Shown one piece after another: positions 62,756 to 64,000 of a stretch of 64,000 bases of DNA. The notes under the pieces were generated by a model, which was not told where the DNA came from, did not search any database, and saw only the letters and a list, made by a program, of their open reading frames with translations. The stretch comes from Lachnospiraceae bacterium. GTDB taxonomy: Bacteria; Bacillota; Clostridia; Lachnospirales; Anaerotignaceae. Numbering within the stretch: the first letter of the stretch is position 1; every line of letters starts with the position of its first letter. A program made the translations under genes and the position numbers. Location: assembly GCA_019422065.1 (NCBI GenBank), contig JAHZEA010000008.1:1-64000 (forward strand). The letters run 5' to 3'.

Positions 62756-64000
62756 ATGCTGCCTGAAATAAGCTTGGATACCACTAATTTTGAAGAAATT
62801 GTAAAAAAAGCCAGAAGCCAAATTGCTGAAGTGTATCCTCAGTGGACGGACTATAATTACCATGACCCGGGAATTACTATTTTGGAGTTGTTCGCTTTTT
62901 TAAAGGAAGCACAGCAGTTTTATATAGACCAGATAAGCGATGATATGCGCAAAAAATTTCTTCAGTTAATTGGAATCAGTCTTGCAAAAAGAAAATCCGC
63001 CATAACAACTGTAAGAATTAATACCACAAAGCCAACATTAATTCCGGCTGGAACAAAATTTTATATTAACAGCTTGTGTTTTGAAACCACAGAGGCTGAA
63101 AATATACCGGCAAATATAATAAAGGCTGTAATGGTAAAGCCCAAATACGGCAACGTATTTAAGCTGGATATGCTGCAAAAAGACGATATGAGCGGTATGG
63201 TTATATACCCATTCGGCAAGAAAACAGGTGTTGGAAGTGAGTTTTATATATGCCTTAAAAAGAGCCTTGAAACAGGTAAAACATACAGGCTTTCAATATT
63301 ATTAGATGAGCACTACAGTATTAAAAGAAATCCGGTTAAAGATATAAGCCGGTTTATACCACTTTCTAAAATAAAAATTACATATTTTGATTATTCCGGG
63401 GAAACCGAAATTTGTGCCGATGACAGCACTTTGGGCATGATTCGCAGTGGTGAATACAAATTTTCAATTAAAAGTGATATGGCCTATTCGGTTAAAGACG
63501 GAATAGAAGGATATTTTATAAAATTTACACTTATTGAAGACAGTTTAGATGTTGCGCCTGCAATAAAGGATTTCAGCTTTAATGATATAACGTTGGTGCA
63601 AAGGGATACAAAAGCTATATTTCTTGATAAAAGCCAAGTAGAATTTTGGCAAAGTGATAATTTTAAAATTGATTACTACGCTTGGAACGAGATTAATGGA
63701 TGCTATATTGAAACAACAGCCGATAAAGCGGAAAAAGCTGCTCTTTATGAAAGCAATTTTTATAAAAACCGCATTATAGCTATAGGCAACGGTCTGCCTA
63801 ATCAGAAATATGATTTGACTGATAAAGGTGTTATGTCCGATTCTTTTAGAATATTAGTTTCAAGCGTTAAAGATAAAGGGTTCATGCGGGAATGGGTTAA
63901 GGTTAATGATTTTGACAGTTCAGGACCGGATGACTGCCATTATATAATTGATGAAGATAATAATTGTATTTATTTTGGAAACGGCATAAGAGGCAGAATG
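62756..64000 (+). CDS. Baseplate protein (Afp12-like, gp7-type), partial at window end
   Basis: 415 codons are open to the window edge without a stop. The N terminus LPEISLDTTNFEEIVKKAR (pieces) then WTDYNYHDPGITILELFAFL near 31-50 is the classic start of phage/injection-system baseplate-J-like proteins, and PAGTKFYINSLCFET near 92 repeats the pattern of the upstream wedge protein. AAGGAGG precedes the ATG by 8 bases, 13 bases after the previous stop. The real protein is probably longer, and the rest of the system (fibre, tape measure, cargo) should lie beyond the window. Confidence 0.9.
   Translation, partial: MLPEISLDTTNFEEIVKKARSQIAEVYPQWTDYNYHDPGITILELFAFLKEAQQFYIDQISDDMRKKFLQLIGISLAKRKSAITTVRINTTKPTLIPAGTKFYINSLCFETTEAENIPANIIKAVMVKPKYGNVFKLDMLQKDDMSGMVIYPFGKKTGVGSEFYICLKKSLETGKTYRLSILLDEHYSIKRNPVKDISRFIPLSKIKITYFDYSGETEICADDSTLGMIRSGEYKFSIKSDMAYSVKDGIEGYFIKFTLIEDSLDVAPAIKDFSFNDITLVQRDTKAIFLDKSQVEFWQSDNFKIDYYAWNEINGCYIETTADKAEKAALYESNFYKNRIIAIGNGLPNQKYDLTDKGVMSDSFRILVSSVKDKGFMREWVKVNDFDSSGPDDCHYIIDEDNNCIYFGNGIRGRM

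Noticed and set aside
47193..64000. Reading the contractile structure genes as part of a prophage
   Set aside because: No capsid, portal, terminase, integrase or lysis gene is seen, and an AAA+ ATPase of the injection-system type plus the LysM/split-spike order fits an extracellular injection system. The region beyond 64000 is unseen, so this is not absolute.

Overview
The window is a low-GC bacterial chromosome segment, most likely from an anaerobic Clostridia-class Firmicute (Lachnospirales-like). This is suggested by strong AGGAGG-type ribosome sites, very AT-rich intergenic DNA, intrinsic terminators after most units, a c-di-GMP-I riboswitch, type III glutamine synthetase, a glutamate synthase split into three genes, DapL-type lysine synthesis and a contractile injection system. 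I cannot name the genus. No insertion sequence, CRISPR array or complete prophage was seen.

Layout. 1-392: tRNA cluster (Thr partial, CAT, Asp, Val). 393-6917: a sigma-54 promoter drives a BCCT transporter, a LarA-like protein and two unrecognised proteins; a PAS/sigma-54 activator follows and probably controls them. 7419-8939: membrane diguanylate cyclase. 8947-21465: a promoter, c-di-GMP-I riboswitch and terminator precede an exopolysaccharide-type operon (VTC domain, DUF4956, CotH, glycosidase-like, HEAT-like, processive glycosyltransferase, DivIVA-like) that ends with two EAL phosphodiesterases, so c-di-GMP synthesis, sensing and breakdown lie together. 21568-27599: divergent glutamate synthase (three genes) and glutamine synthetase III, with matching terminator hairpins at the start of both transcripts and a palindrome between the promoters. 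27813-31269: purF, dapF, dapL. 31584-35928: FadR-type regulator and a divergent yhdT / sodium symporter / nitrilase-family amidase operon with a candidate operator over its -35 box. 36952-43942: a peptide-type ABC transporter (five genes) and a metal-dependent amidohydrolase. 44237-46758: TetR regulator, a two-gene unit of unknown function, and an unusual SnoaL-like/LytTR protein.

47193-64000 is an extracellular contractile injection system (eCIS, Afp/PVC-like), cut by the window end: AAA+ ATPase, an unknown protein, sheath, tube, a tail-assembly-like protein, a DUF6760-like ORF, second tube protein, a 1145-residue protein with an exact 402-bp tandem repeat, LysM baseplate protein, separate gp27-like and gp5-like spike genes, gp25, and two large baseplate proteins. 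Three points in it deserve attention: a hairpin placed between the Shine-Dalgarno and start codon of the sheath gene, a candidate -1 frameshift joining the tail-assembly-like protein to the DUF6760-like ORF, and the repeat protein.

All calls come from reading the sequence and translated frames; no database search was run.
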